Shown: positions 47,107-56,131 of the stretch, piece after piece | How the letters are laid out: each line of letters opens with the position of its first letter | How positions within the stretch are numbered: the stretch's first letter is position 1 | From: Saprospiraceae bacterium | GTDB lineage: Bacteria > Bacteroidota > Bacteroidia > Chitinophagales > Saprospiraceae | DNA length: 64,000 nucleotides | Assembly: GCA_016715985.1 (NCBI GenBank) | Contig: JADJXD010000001.1 | Coordinates: forward strand, 1,922,001-1,986,000 | Direction of reading: 5' to 3' | The notes under the pieces: generated by a model | The model's input: the letters and a program-made list of their open reading frames with translations, nothing else | Databases searched by the model: none | What the model was told of the DNA's origin: nothing | Translations under genes and position numbers: made by a program

Positions 47107-47339
47107 TGCTCTTTATTTGAGTCCACTTCTAAAATACCTGTTATATAATAATGAACTGGTTTTTTTCTTGACCATAAATGGAAACGGTTGATTATCAATG
47201 CAGTAGAAATCAATTTATTTCTATTTCTAAAATATTTATTTTTTAGAGTTAACTCTTATTTCGTTATTTAAAATATTTTATCATCAAAGGAGTTGTCAGT
47301 TTCAAATTTTTCTGAACTTTACAGCTTAAAATTAAAAAT

Positions 47340-47771
47340 ATGACCATCAAACAACTCATCAAAATCGAAGACAACGCCCAAGAAATATGGGTTATAAGTC
47401 CATCACTTCGATATGATACAGCCAATAGAGAATTTTCAGAGCTGGTAAGTGTCAATCTGGGTGAAAAAACCAAATACCGATACATTGTTCCGGCAACCAA
47501 AGAAATTCTAGAAAACATTGAAATATATAAAAAGCAATATAAACTTAGCGAAAGTGAGGTACATAATAATTTCCTATTGTTGCCTGAATCCGATTTTACA
47601 CCCTTTATGTTGGAAATAGCAATTTATGATGGAAATTCAGATTGTATTGCCTGCGCAGCACCTGGATCTGCAGACGGGAATGAAGTCATAAGATTTGACG
47701 ACGCTACTGCCAGATCGATGGCTCAACACTTCAAAAATACCTGGAAAATATACATGAGAGAAAAATTGTAA
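47340..47771 (+). CDS. Conserved-looking hypothetical protein
   Basis: A 143-residue soluble alpha/beta protein, no signal peptide or membrane helix. Landmarks are EIWVISPSLRYDTANREFSE, KYRYIVPATKEI, NNFLLLPESDFTPFMLEIAI and AQHFKNTWKIYMREKL. The strand pattern with a WVISP opening recalls the small phospholipase D-like/effector-sensing domains found next to bacterial regulators, but no catalytic motif is seen, so no function is given. It is monocistronic, 120 bases before the sigma-factor gene. Confidence 0.65.
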   Translation: MTIKQLIKIEDNAQEIWVISPSLRYDTANREFSELVSVNLGEKTKYRYIVPATKEILENIEIYKKQYKLSESEVHNNFLLLPESDFTPFMLEIAIYDGNSDCIACAAPGSADGNEVIRFDDATARSMAQHFKNTWKIYMREKL

Positions 47772-47867
47772 AAGGTTATATTGTACTTCTGTCCATAATT
47801 TTTCTTCTTTTATAATATCTCTAAAACAAAAATACGGTTAAATATAGAACATATCCGGTACAAAGTA

Positions 47868-47875
47868 TATATTTG
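47868..47875 (+). promoter_or_regulatory. -7 box for the ECF sigma factor operon
   Basis: TATATTTG, matching TAnnTTTG, 17 bases before the GTG at 47893. No TTG at -33, so an own ECF-type promoter may also act. Confidence 0.45.
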
Positions 47876-47892
47876 TAGGTACAAACAACCTT

Positions 47893-48459
47893 GTGGTGGA
47901 TTGGATCCGGAAAATCAAAACCGATGAAAACAGTGCCCTGACTGAAATTTATCTCCTTTACCGAGATGAATGTATTTCGTGGTTACAAATTGAATTTACA
48001 TTAGATATTCAGGATGCATCAGATGTATTCCAATTGTCTGTTGTTATTTTATATGACAACGTAATTACCGGTAAACTTACCGAGCTCAGTACGGATGTTA
48101 AAAAATATCTTTACGGAATTGCCCGCAACAAATCACTCGAACTTTACAGAGAGAAAAAGCGTTTGAATATTCAGGATAGCAATCTACTTATGAATCGTTA
48201 TGTTCAGATGGAAAATGATTCAGACATTCATGAAAAAGAAATTCTTGAAAATCAGATCAGTAAGATGATTAACTGCCTGCATATTATGGGAGATCCTTGC
48301 AGATCGGTCTTGCAACTTTTCTATTTTAACAACATGAGTATGGAGGAAATAAGCTATCTGATGGGCTATAAAAATGCAGATACTGTTAAAAATCAAAAAT
48401 ATAAGTGTCTCAAAAGGTTACAAAAGACGTTTTCTGAACATATAGTAATAAATAATTAA
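47893..48459 (+). CDS. ECF-type RNA polymerase sigma factor
   Basis: The 188-residue protein has the two-domain ECF layout: region 2 (residues ~10-85, with ALTEIYLLYRDECISWL, DASDVFQLSVVILYDN and KKYLYGIARNKSLELYREKKR) and region 4 (residues ~125-180, with DPCRSVLQLFYFNNMSMEEI and MGYKNADTVKNQKYKCLKRL). The start is GTG at 47893; a second GTG follows directly. It overlaps nothing but is only 2 bases from the next gene, whose product looks like its membrane-bound partner. Likely role: switching on a stress or surface-signal regulon, perhaps the CHAT gene downstream. Confidence 0.85.
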   Translation: MVDWIRKIKTDENSALTEIYLLYRDECISWLQIEFTLDIQDASDVFQLSVVILYDNVITGKLTELSTDVKKYLYGIARNKSLELYREKKRLNIQDSNLLMNRYVQMENDSDIHEKEILENQISKMINCLHIMGDPCRSVLQLFYFNNMSMEEISYLMGYKNADTVKNQKYKCLKRLQKTFSEHIVINN

Positions 48460-48461
48460 GC

Positions 48462-49055
48462 GTGAAGATTAGTGAAAAAGATTTGGAATTGCTGGATGGG
48501 TATATTACTCAATCTTTGAGTGCATCAGATATGCATTCTGTTAAAGAACGTTTGGCTAAAGAACCGGAACTTGCCCGGGATTATAATGAACTTCGACTTA
48601 TCGTAGAAAGCCTGAGAGTTTCAACACTAAATAATAAACTGAAAATGCTTCAGGAACTTGAAGAAGGTAAAAAACCGGTTCAGGTGGAAAAGCCATTAAA
48701 ATCGAAAAGTTGGTTTTTAGTGCTGACAGGGGCTGTGATTGTACTGGTTTTATTTGTAGTCTATTATTGGAAAAACGAAACGAAATCAGACCTGACAAGT
48801 ACAGAAGACCTTTTAATTGCGGATAATATCAGTGATGATTTTGTATTGCACAAAACAATGAGAAGCAGTAATGATTCATCGGAATTGAGTCTTGAACAAC
48901 GCAAAGCATATGACTTGTATGCAATTCAGGAGTTTAAGGATGCCATTCCTCTTTTGGAAGAACTCTGGCAGGCAAATCAGGATACCCTCGCCTACTTTTA
49001 TCTGGGGGTGAGTTATGTTGCCACCGGACAACATGAAAAGGCACAAAAATATTAA
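48462..49055 (+). CDS. Membrane-anchored anti-sigma-like protein with TPR end
   Basis: Residues 1-80 are helical and polar (ELLDGYITQSLSASDM, ERLAKEPELARDYNEL), the pattern of a cytoplasmic anti-sigma domain. A single membrane helix covers ~84-103, and a periplasmic end carries one TPR-like motif (YAIQEFKDAIPLLEELW, FYLGVSYVATGQHEKAQKY). It starts with GTG 2 bases after the sigma gene. The stop comes soon after QKY; with one extra A in the A5 run near 49050 the frame would go on ~20 residues (to LKELPLK). The end may therefore be a frameshift, or the short form may be real. Confidence 0.7.
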   Translation: MKISEKDLELLDGYITQSLSASDMHSVKERLAKEPELARDYNELRLIVESLRVSTLNNKLKMLQELEEGKKPVQVEKPLKSKSWFLVLTGAVIVLVLFVVYYWKNETKSDLTSTEDLLIADNISDDFVLHKTMRSSNDSSELSLEQRKAYDLYAIQEFKDAIPLLEELWQANQDTLAYFYLGVSYVATGQHEKAQKY

Positions 49056-49135
49056 CAGATCCGATCATGTCCGGACATCCCACCTATGGAAATAAACTCA
49101 AAGAGCTTCCTTTAAAGTAACCTGATCTATGCAAC

Positions 49136-51886
49136 ATGAAAATACACTTCTTTTTCTTTTCTGTTGCACTCATTTTATTTTTTTCTGATTGCCGGGAAAA
49201 ATCACCCCAATCTGGGAGTAAAGAAATTCTTTACCCTTTTACTATAGTAAATGACTCTGTAGTGTCAATACTCAGGCAGGCCGAAAATACATTCGGAACA
49301 GACAGGAAAGCCTCACAATTATTATTTGCTGATGTTCTCAAACATATAAGTGATGCAAGATTATATAATTATGCCCTTTTTCATATCAGACTTACAGATC
49401 ATTTTGAAGGCTATTTTTGTCAAAAGACCGCTGCACATATGCCGGATTTTAAGCTGAGCGAAAATGACGTATTAACAGATTTATTAATGACTGTGGATTC
49501 GGTGTTTTTGCTGGAGTCAATAAATGGTGTGCGATTAGCAGAATTATCAGAATCTTTCACAGAATTTCCGTGGATATATGGATTGTCACAAATGGCACTT
49601 GGACTACATTTTAAGTATTATTTGCATGAACATCTGACTTCGTTGGCTTATTTTAATCTGGCTGTAAATCATTTGACAAAACACCCTATTGGATATACCA
49701 TGACTGTATATGCAATCAAAGAGAGTATCCAGCAGGCTTTTCATCTCAGAGAAATGCTGACAGCAGAAGCATCCGGTCAACAAGCACTTTTTTATGCTAA
49801 TTTTATACCTGAAGATACAATTTCAACAGTACTATCGCTGGTCGCATCCGGATATTCCAGGGTTAATGATGATACCGATTTCAGCAAAAAACAATTCAGA
49901 AAAGCTTATGAACTGACAAAAAATTCTCAATACGTTTTCCTGCATCAGGAGGTTTTAAAATATCTTTCACATTATCACTTTCCGGAAAAATCATCTGATT
50001 TTGAATTATTTCTGTCACTCTATAAAACGTCAGTCCACAAATATGGAGATAAAATGAATCTTGAAAAAAATCTGGGGCAATTTGAAATGATGAAAAACAA
50101 TCCGAAAGCCGCCATTATTCATCTGGAAAAAGCATTGGACTATTGTAATAAATTGAAAAGACCGGACAAAGCGATGAAAGAAACCATTTTGGGATACCTG
50201 AAAGATGCCTGTCTGAGTCTGGGATATTTTGAGAATGCCATTGTAAGCAGTCTGGCTCAGATTAATGTCAGCTTAAGTGTTCCGGTTTGTATTGAATGTC
50301 TGTATGCCCGGTTTTCAGATTCTCTTATTCAGTTGCCTAATGCTTATATAGTTGCCAATGAAATGTCTCAGATTTTAAGAAAAAGATATCATCAGAAAAA
50401 GAATATTGAAGATCTGTACATAGCTTTAAAATTCAGCAAATTATCGATAGACTATCTTGCATTGCCACATACGACACTGGAAGAAAATAAAAAAATTACC
50501 TTAGTGGAATATTCAAAATATATTATCGATGATTGTATCGAACTTCTGTATCTTTTGACCACACTTACAAATGAAAAGCAATATCTGGAAGATTACCTGA
50601 ATTATGTGGAAATCAGTAAAGCTTCCATTCTGTATGGAGACGATATCAGTTTGTATCAGAAATATGGTATTCCGGATGACATTGCACTGAAAGAATATTT
50701 GATTCAGGAAAAGATTCAGCATGTACAGCTGAATCATTCTATCCGAACAGATAGTTTGGTGGTATGGCAAAATGAACTGGAAAGGATATTTCAATTTTAT
50801 AAATTTAAATATCCTGATTTTTTTGATGAAAAACTAAACAAAAAGAAGATCACTATTGCTGAAATTCAAAATAGAATGGGAGATTGTGAAGCAATTTTAA
50901 GTTATAATCTTACTTCAGATGCCTTATTTATATTTTCAATAACTGCCGATAATTGTAAATTAATCAGGAAAAATATTGATTCAAATCTTCCGGAAGATAT
51001 CCGTAAAATCCAGCAAACAGACTTCAGTGAAAGCAGCCTTTCAAAACTTAAAAATGGTTATACAAGTCTGATTTCTGAAGATCTGCGTGCCTTTGATAAA
51101 TTGACTATCATACCCGATGGCATCCTGAATACAATCAGTTTTGAAGGATTGGTTTCGGAATTCAATGAAAATAAAGTCGCATATGCTATTGAAAAACACA
51201 ATTTTAGTAGTATTCCGTCTGTGATGTTCTATGTAAATAAATCTACAAATACTTATTACTTTGATCATAAGTCAACTGCACACTTTTTTGCATTTTCTGA
51301 TCCGCAAACGATCAAAAATCAGACAGGAAATATACCGGAACTACCCGGGTCATATCTGGAATGCAAATCCAGCGCATCCGGATTTTTGAATTCAAAACTA
51401 TATACCGGTTATCAAAGCACCCTTCCCAATTTTTTGAAAGCTTATACCGATAAATCTGCTCAGATTGTTCATCTTTCGGTACATGGGAATGCGGCCGATC
51501 AGGAGAAAAACAACGTATTGCTGCTGTTCAGGTCGAAAACAAAACCAAATGGAATCGATACACTATTCGGATATCAGCTTCGTAAATGGAGGTCACCTGC
51601 CAAAATGATAGTCCTTAGTGCCTGCGAGACCGGAAAAGGAAAAATCCTGGATCAGGAAGGAACATTCAGCATCGCAAGAGCCTTTATCCGCAACGGTGCC
51701 GGAATTGTCATTTCGTCATTATGGAAATTAGATGATGTCAGTACTAAAACGATTCTGAAGGACTTTTATAAAAATTCAGATATAAAAGACCCTTCAGAAA
51801 AGCTGCGTCAGGCAAAACTGAAGTATCTCCGCTCCGGCACTTACCATCACCCCTTTATGTGGGCAGGATTGGTTTATTCGGGTTGA
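49136..51886 (+). CDS. CHAT-domain (caspase-like) lipoprotein
   Basis: The 916-residue protein begins with a lipoprotein-type signal ending near FFSDC (Cys19; the lipobox is atypical, Asp before Cys). A ~550-residue helical part with TPR-like repeats follows, e.g. NPKAAIIHLEKALDYCNKL and LYIALKFSKLSIDYLA. The C-terminal ~260 residues are a CHAT domain (caspase fold): the catalytic His783 in VHLSVHGNA and Cys830 in VLSACETGKG are intact, and ARAFIRNGAGIVISSLWKLDD and the closing HHPFMWAGLVYSG are typical. It should be an active Cys protease outside the cytoplasm. It ends the unit sigma - TPR/anti-sigma - CHAT. Confidence 0.85.
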   Translation: MKIHFFFFSVALILFFSDCREKSPQSGSKEILYPFTIVNDSVVSILRQAENTFGTDRKASQLLFADVLKHISDARLYNYALFHIRLTDHFEGYFCQKTAAHMPDFKLSENDVLTDLLMTVDSVFLLESINGVRLAELSESFTEFPWIYGLSQMALGLHFKYYLHEHLTSLAYFNLAVNHLTKHPIGYTMTVYAIKESIQQAFHLREMLTAEASGQQALFYANFIPEDTISTVLSLVASGYSRVNDDTDFSKKQFRKAYELTKNSQYVFLHQEVLKYLSHYHFPEKSSDFELFLSLYKTSVHKYGDKMNLEKNLGQFEMMKNNPKAAIIHLEKALDYCNKLKRPDKAMKETILGYLKDACLSLGYFENAIVSSLAQINVSLSVPVCIECLYARFSDSLIQLPNAYIVANEMSQILRKRYHQKKNIEDLYIALKFSKLSIDYLALPHTTLEENKKITLVEYSKYIIDDCIELLYLLTTLTNEKQYLEDYLNYVEISKASILYGDDISLYQKYGIPDDIALKEYLIQEKIQHVQLNHSIRTDSLVVWQNELERIFQFYKFKYPDFFDEKLNKKKITIAEIQNRMGDCEAILSYNLTSDALFIFSITADNCKLIRKNIDSNLPEDIRKIQQTDFSESSLSKLKNGYTSLISEDLRAFDKLTIIPDGILNTISFEGLVSEFNENKVAYAIEKHNFSSIPSVMFYVNKSTNTYYFDHKSTAHFFAFSDPQTIKNQTGNIPELPGSYLECKSSASGFLNSKLYTGYQSTLPNFLKAYTDKSAQIVHLSVHGNAADQEKNNVLLLFRSKTKPNGIDTLFGYQLRKWRSPAKMIVLSACETGKGKILDQEGTFSIARAFIRNGAGIVISSLWKLDDVSTKTILKDFYKNSDIKDPSEKLRQAKLKYLRSGTYHHPFMWAGLVYSG

Positions 51887-51905
51887 TTTTTTATAATCTA
51901 AAAAC

Positions 51906-52592
51906 TCATATTGGCCAACTCAATTCTTCATGATACCAAAATCCACCGGGTGAATAAAGCTTTAAATCATCTGTAAAATCACAATCAAAAAGAGTAGAAG
52001 GTGCATTTGCCAATCTGGCTTGTAAGTTATTAAATTCTTCTATATCTGGAGAATAATAAAAACCAAAGAAGTCATCTTTTTTAATGCCAACATCAAATTT
52101 ATTTGTGTTCCCATCATAAAATCCAATCATCGGCACAAAAATTCTGTCATTACTATCATATTTACTCACATCTGAATAATGAAATAACCGCGAATTATCA
52201 TCATTTAATATCGGCTTTTGTCTTTGAGAGCAAGTAACCTTTGGAGGATGTAGAATAACAAAATCATTTTTATCCACTGTTCTCATCTTAAAAGTTGCTT
52301 CCCTTTTATCTTCATTAATTGTTACTCTTTCAGGATCATCTGTAGGAATGGGAAAGACAAAATCCAATTGTGAATACCTTTCAGGATCATGCTGACCTAT
52401 TGTTTCATCAATAACCACCATTTTGTAGTCTGCTACCCAGAAATCTATATCGGGTAAATTTAGTGTTTTGATAAAGTGTTTAATTGAACCCTTCTCCAAA
52501 AATGATTTGTAAAACTGATCCGGGACAATTGATTCATTGCTGATGTCATTTTTAAAAATTTTCCGGATAGGAATTGTGTGCGAGTGTTGCAT
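51906..52592 (-). CDS. Hypothetical protein
   Basis: A 228-residue soluble protein with no signal or membrane helix. It is rich in acidic and aromatic residues (DFWVADYKMVVIDE, DLKLYSPGGFWYHEEL at the end). No family recognised. It converges on the CHAT gene with 19 bases between stops; one open frame of good length and codon use supports it as real. Confidence 0.6.
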   Translation of the reverse strand: MQHSHTIPIRKIFKNDISNESIVPDQFYKSFLEKGSIKHFIKTLNLPDIDFWVADYKMVVIDETIGQHDPERYSQLDFVFPIPTDDPERVTINEDKREATFKMRTVDKNDFVILHPPKVTCSQRQKPILNDDNSRLFHYSDVSKYDSNDRIFVPMIGFYDGNTNKFDVGIKKDDFFGFYYSPDIEEFNNLQARLANAPSTLFDCDFTDDLKLYSPGGFWYHEELSWPI

Positions 52593-52894
52593 GTTGTTTT
52601 AAGTTTATGTTTTTAAAATACAAATATCATACTTAATGCATTTAATCATCCAAAGTAACCCAAAATTTATAAAAAATGGAATGATTATTTGAGCTATAAG
52701 TTTTACAAATATTGCATACACTTACCCATGATGTATATTTGGCTTCAAAAATAAAATACCACAATCAAATTTAGACAGTTTTATTCTTTAATTTTGCATT
52801 ATCATTTAAAGTATTCAAAATGTGATAGTACGTTCTCTAAGAACCATTAAATAATGGCCATATTGATTAAAATGTATAAATTATTGCCTCCAAA
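52593..52894. promoter_or_regulatory. Divergent intergenic region with two -7-like boxes toward rnhB
   Basis: No gene is seen. On the plus strand TATATTTG (52734-52741) and TAATTTTG (52789-52796) match TAnnTTTG and could serve rnhB, whose start is ~100 bases on. Confidence 0.4.
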
Positions 52895-53494
52895 GTGAAA
52901 TCCTTTCATACCTCAGATAAAATAGAAGCAGGTTGCGATGAAGCAGGCAGGGGTTGTCTGGCAGGTCCGGTATTTGCCGCAGCAGTGATATTGCCTCCTG
53001 ATTTCTTCGATCCCGAACTGACGGACTCCAAAAAACTGAATCACAAAACGAAGGAAAGACTCAGGAATTTAATTGAAAAAGAAGCATTGGCTTACGCCGT
53101 AGCATCTTCAGACCATAGCGAAATTGACAAGAATAACATTCTGAGAGCCTCCATATTGACTATGCATAAAGCACTTGAAAAACTGAATATGTCCCCTGAA
53201 CTCATTTTGGTGGATGGCAATAAGTTTTTACCCTTCAGAAATATTGCATACGAATGTATCATTAAAGGCGATGGTAAATATTTTTCCATCGCCGCCGCCT
53301 CCGTACTTGCTAAAACCTACCGGGACGACTATATGCACACAATTCACCAGGAATATCCTGTATATGGCTGGGATGTAAATAAGGGATATCCGACCGAAGC
53401 TCACAGAAAAGGAATCAGCGAATTCGGTCCTTCCCCATATCATCGGATGACATTCAGATTACTGCCGGAAATAAAACAAGGAGTTTTGTTTTGA
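52895..53494 (+). CDS. rnhB: Ribonuclease HII
   Basis: A 199-residue RNase H type 2 enzyme that removes ribonucleotides and RNA primers from DNA. The active-site cluster is present: GCDEAGRGCLAGPV (Asp15, Glu16), ILVDGNKFLP with Asp, and SVLAKTYRDDYM with Asp; GYPTEAHRKGISEFGPSPYHRM is the family end. The start is GTG at 52895 (KSFHTSDKIEAGCDE); no in-frame ATG lies upstream before a stop. Length is normal. Confidence 0.95.
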   Translation: MKSFHTSDKIEAGCDEAGRGCLAGPVFAAAVILPPDFFDPELTDSKKLNHKTKERLRNLIEKEALAYAVASSDHSEIDKNNILRASILTMHKALEKLNMSPELILVDGNKFLPFRNIAYECIIKGDGKYFSIAAASVLAKTYRDDYMHTIHQEYPVYGWDVNKGYPTEAHRKGISEFGPSPYHRMTFRLLPEIKQGVLF

Positions 53495-53649
53495 AAATAT
53501 GTAATTGTTAGCTTTTACAAATTTGATATTTTGTTTTAGAACCCTAAACTTTAGCCATAATTCATGGTTAATTACTTGATTTTATCTACATTTACGGGAT
53601 AAAATGAATATGACCAACCCAACCAATTTGAACGCAAAAAGTATAAAAA

Positions 53650-54828
53650 ATGGAATTTATTTTAACTGAAGAACAGCAGGCAGTACAGGAAGCTGCACGT
53701 GAATTTACACAAAAAGAACTTTTATCAGGCGTGATAGCTCGGGACAGAGATATGATTTATCCCAAGGAGCAGGTGCAAATGATGGGAGAGATGGGATTTC
53801 TGGGTATGATGGTATCCCCTGAGTATGGTGGTGGCGGAATGGATACAATTTCCTACGTAGTGGCCATGGAAGAAATTTCAAAGGTGGACAGCTCTGTTTC
53901 TGTTATCATGTCTGTCAATAATTCTCTCGTCTGCTGGGGGCTGGAAGAATACGGTACCGAAGAACAAAAAATGAAATATCTCCCCCGACTGACTTCCGGA
54001 GAATGGATTGGTTCGTTTTGTCTCTCTGAGCCGGAAGCAGGCAGCGATGCGACCAGTCAAAGAACCACGGCAGTAGATATGGGCGATTATTATCTGCTGA
54101 ATGGTACAAAAAACTGGATAACCAACGGAGGAAAATCAAAATTACATATAGTTATAGCACAAACACATCCGGAAAAAGCACATCGAGGTATTAATGCACT
54201 TATCGTTGAGACAGACTGGGAAGGTGTTCAGATAGGAGCAAAAGAAGATAAACTCGGTATCCGGGCTTCTGACACCCACACCATTATGTACAATGATGTC
54301 AAAGTCCCGAAAGCCAATCGTATCGGCGATGATGGATTTGGTTTTAAGTTTGCAATGAAAGTGCTTTCAGGAGGAAGAATAGGAATAGCAGCTCAGGCAT
54401 TGGGCATCGCAGCCGGTGCATACGAACTGGCAGTCAAATATTCCAAAGAACGTGAAGCATTTGGCAAACCCATCAGTCAGCATCAGGCTATTGCCTTCAA
54501 ACTGGCAGATATGGCTACTGAAATTGAAGCAGCGAGATTACTCGTTTACAGAGCAGCGTGGATGAAGGATCAGGGCTTGGATTATACATCCGCAGCAGCT
54601 ATGGCCAAATTGTTTGCTTCAGAAGTAGCTATGAAACACACAGTTGAAGCAGTTCAGGTGCATGGGGGATATGGTTTTGTAAAAGAGTATCATGTCGAAA
54701 GACTGATGCGGGATGCAAAAATCACGCAGATATACGAAGGCACATCCGAAATGCAGCGAATCGTGATCAGTCGCAATATTCTTAACGGTCAATTATACGA
54801 ACCCATTTGGAAGCCCGAAAACGTTTAA
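53650..54828 (+). CDS. Acyl-CoA dehydrogenase (short/branched-chain type)
   Basis: A 392-residue flavoenzyme of standard length that oxidises short or branched acyl-CoA, e.g. butyryl- or isovaleryl-CoA. Signatures are FCLSEPEAGSDA, KNWITNGG, QVHGGYGFVKEY and IYEGTSEMQRIVI with the catalytic Glu363. This is the bacterial SCAD-like class, clearly different from the 599-residue enzyme at 19.3 kb. Its end overlaps the start of the protease gene by 22 bases, so they share a transcript. Confidence 0.9.
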   Translation: MEFILTEEQQAVQEAAREFTQKELLSGVIARDRDMIYPKEQVQMMGEMGFLGMMVSPEYGGGGMDTISYVVAMEEISKVDSSVSVIMSVNNSLVCWGLEEYGTEEQKMKYLPRLTSGEWIGSFCLSEPEAGSDATSQRTTAVDMGDYYLLNGTKNWITNGGKSKLHIVIAQTHPEKAHRGINALIVETDWEGVQIGAKEDKLGIRASDTHTIMYNDVKVPKANRIGDDGFGFKFAMKVLSGGRIGIAAQALGIAAGAYELAVKYSKEREAFGKPISQHQAIAFKLADMATEIEAARLLVYRAAWMKDQGLDYTSAAAMAKLFASEVAMKHTVEAVQVHGGYGFVKEYHVERLMRDAKITQIYEGTSEMQRIVISRNILNGQLYEPIWKPENV

Positions 54829-55934
54829 GCAGATTCATTACAAAAAACAGTTACGGCAATGCCCTGCATTTGGGTACTTATGCCGCTATACCCGTCAGAG
54901 TACACTGGACATTCGGTCTTTTATTATTATTTGCAACCTACACGGCTGTTACGACAGGTAAGGGAACGCTACAAATAGTAGGATTTCTGACTTTTATATT
55001 TGTATTGTTTTTTTGTGTTGTCCTGCATGAATACGGACATGCTTTGGCAGCCCGGCATTTTGGTATAAAGACCCGGGATATCATCATTTCACCTATCGGA
55101 GGATTGGCCAGACTCGAACGACTTCCGGAGAAACCTATTCAGGAATTTTATATTGCTTTGGCAGGTCCATTAGTAAATGTAGTTATCGGAGGGGTACTTG
55201 CAATATTTTTATTGCTGTTTACCGGTTATGTAAAACCGGAAGTGGATGCTTTTAATTTTGATGATCCGGTAGAATTTATCAGATACATTGCCTGGATAAA
55301 TTTTGCATTATTTTTATTCAATCTGGTGCCTGCTTTCCCGATGGACGGCGGCAGAGTGTTACGTTCGCTACTCGCAGTAAAACTCGGCAAACTGAAAGCC
55401 ACTCACATTGCATCCACCATCGGCAGAATACTTGCTGTCGGATTTGTGATATTTGGCATACTCAATCAACATCTGATTCTTTCTGTTATTGGAATTTTCA
55501 TTTTTATGATGGCCGGAATGGAATTCAAGCAAGTGCGTTTGATGACGATTCTCAAAAAAACCAAGGCTTCTGATCTTGTCCGATCTGAATTTACGGTAAT
55601 ACATCCGGAAGATGGTTTTCACAAAGTAATAGAAAACTATACTGCAAAACAAAGAAATTTTCTGGTTTTCAACACCGGCGGACAAATCATCGGAGCTTTA
55701 CCGGAATTATTCATCCGTGATATTATAAAGTCAAAAAAAGAAGAAACTAAAGTGGGCAGTCACATGACCAATGCCACATCTACTGTATCTGAAGATATCA
55801 GTCTGGATGAATTGATAACGATTATGAAAGATAAAGGAATTGCGATAGTCAGTGTATCTGATCAGAACAACCATCTCAAGGGTGTGATCGACCGGAACAG
55901 AATAGAAGATTTTATGAATAGCAAGGAATTTTGA
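54807..55934 (+). CDS. M50-family site-2-type membrane metalloprotease with C-terminal CBS region
   Basis: The 375-residue protein has several membrane helices, the zinc motif HEYGH at 74-78 on helix two and the second motif NLVPAFPMDGGR near residue 175 with the Asp ligand. Residues ~255-375 form a CBS-like pair (ASDLVRSEFTVIHPEDGF; MTNATSTVSEDISLDELI; ILTD-like end). This layout is that of the CBS-type site-2 proteases which cut regulators inside membranes, controlled by nucleotide binding. The start is TTG at 54807, overlapping the upstream gene by 22 bases; no ATG is available before the first helix. Target unknown. Confidence 0.85.
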   Translation: MEARKRLSRFITKNSYGNALHLGTYAAIPVRVHWTFGLLLLFATYTAVTTGKGTLQIVGFLTFIFVLFFCVVLHEYGHALAARHFGIKTRDIIISPIGGLARLERLPEKPIQEFYIALAGPLVNVVIGGVLAIFLLLFTGYVKPEVDAFNFDDPVEFIRYIAWINFALFLFNLVPAFPMDGGRVLRSLLAVKLGKLKATHIASTIGRILAVGFVIFGILNQHLILSVIGIFIFMMAGMEFKQVRLMTILKKTKASDLVRSEFTVIHPEDGFHKVIENYTAKQRNFLVFNTGGQIIGALPELFIRDIIKSKKEETKVGSHMTNATSTVSEDISLDELITIMKDKGIAIVSVSDQNNHLKGVIDRNRIEDFMNSKEF

Positions 55935-56015
55935 TCTGGAGATTTGATTAATAAATAACTTTCCAAAGTTTAAATCTTAAAGTATTTTCTCATATTTTTG
56001 TAAACAAAAGGAAAT

Positions 56016-56066
56016 ATGATAGATGATCATAAAAAAGAAAGCAAACGATTTATTAAAGTAAAATAA
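56016..56066 (+). CDS. Possible 16-residue small peptide gene
   Basis: A short frame encodes MIDDHKKESKRFIKVK. It has a purine-rich AAAGGA six bases upstream and a TATTTTTG box at 55993-56000. A hairpin follows (56079-56110, GCCGGTCCG with CGGACTGGC). It may be a leader peptide before the gene at 56132 or chance; the evidence is weak. Confidence 0.25.
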   Translation: MIDDHKKESKRFIKVK

Positions 56067-56078
56067 AAAAGCATAGTT

Positions 56079-56110
56079 GCCGGTCCGATACTGTATTAGT
56101 ACGGACTGGC
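56079..56110. promoter_or_regulatory. 9-bp inverted repeat in the leader of the gene at 56132
   Basis: GCCGGTCCG (56079-56087) and CGGACTGGC (56102-56110) pair with one G-T. No T-run on the plus strand follows, so a terminator is unlikely; it could be a leader hairpin or an operator. Confidence 0.35.
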
Positions 56111-56131
56111 TACTATAAAAAAAATTAAACG

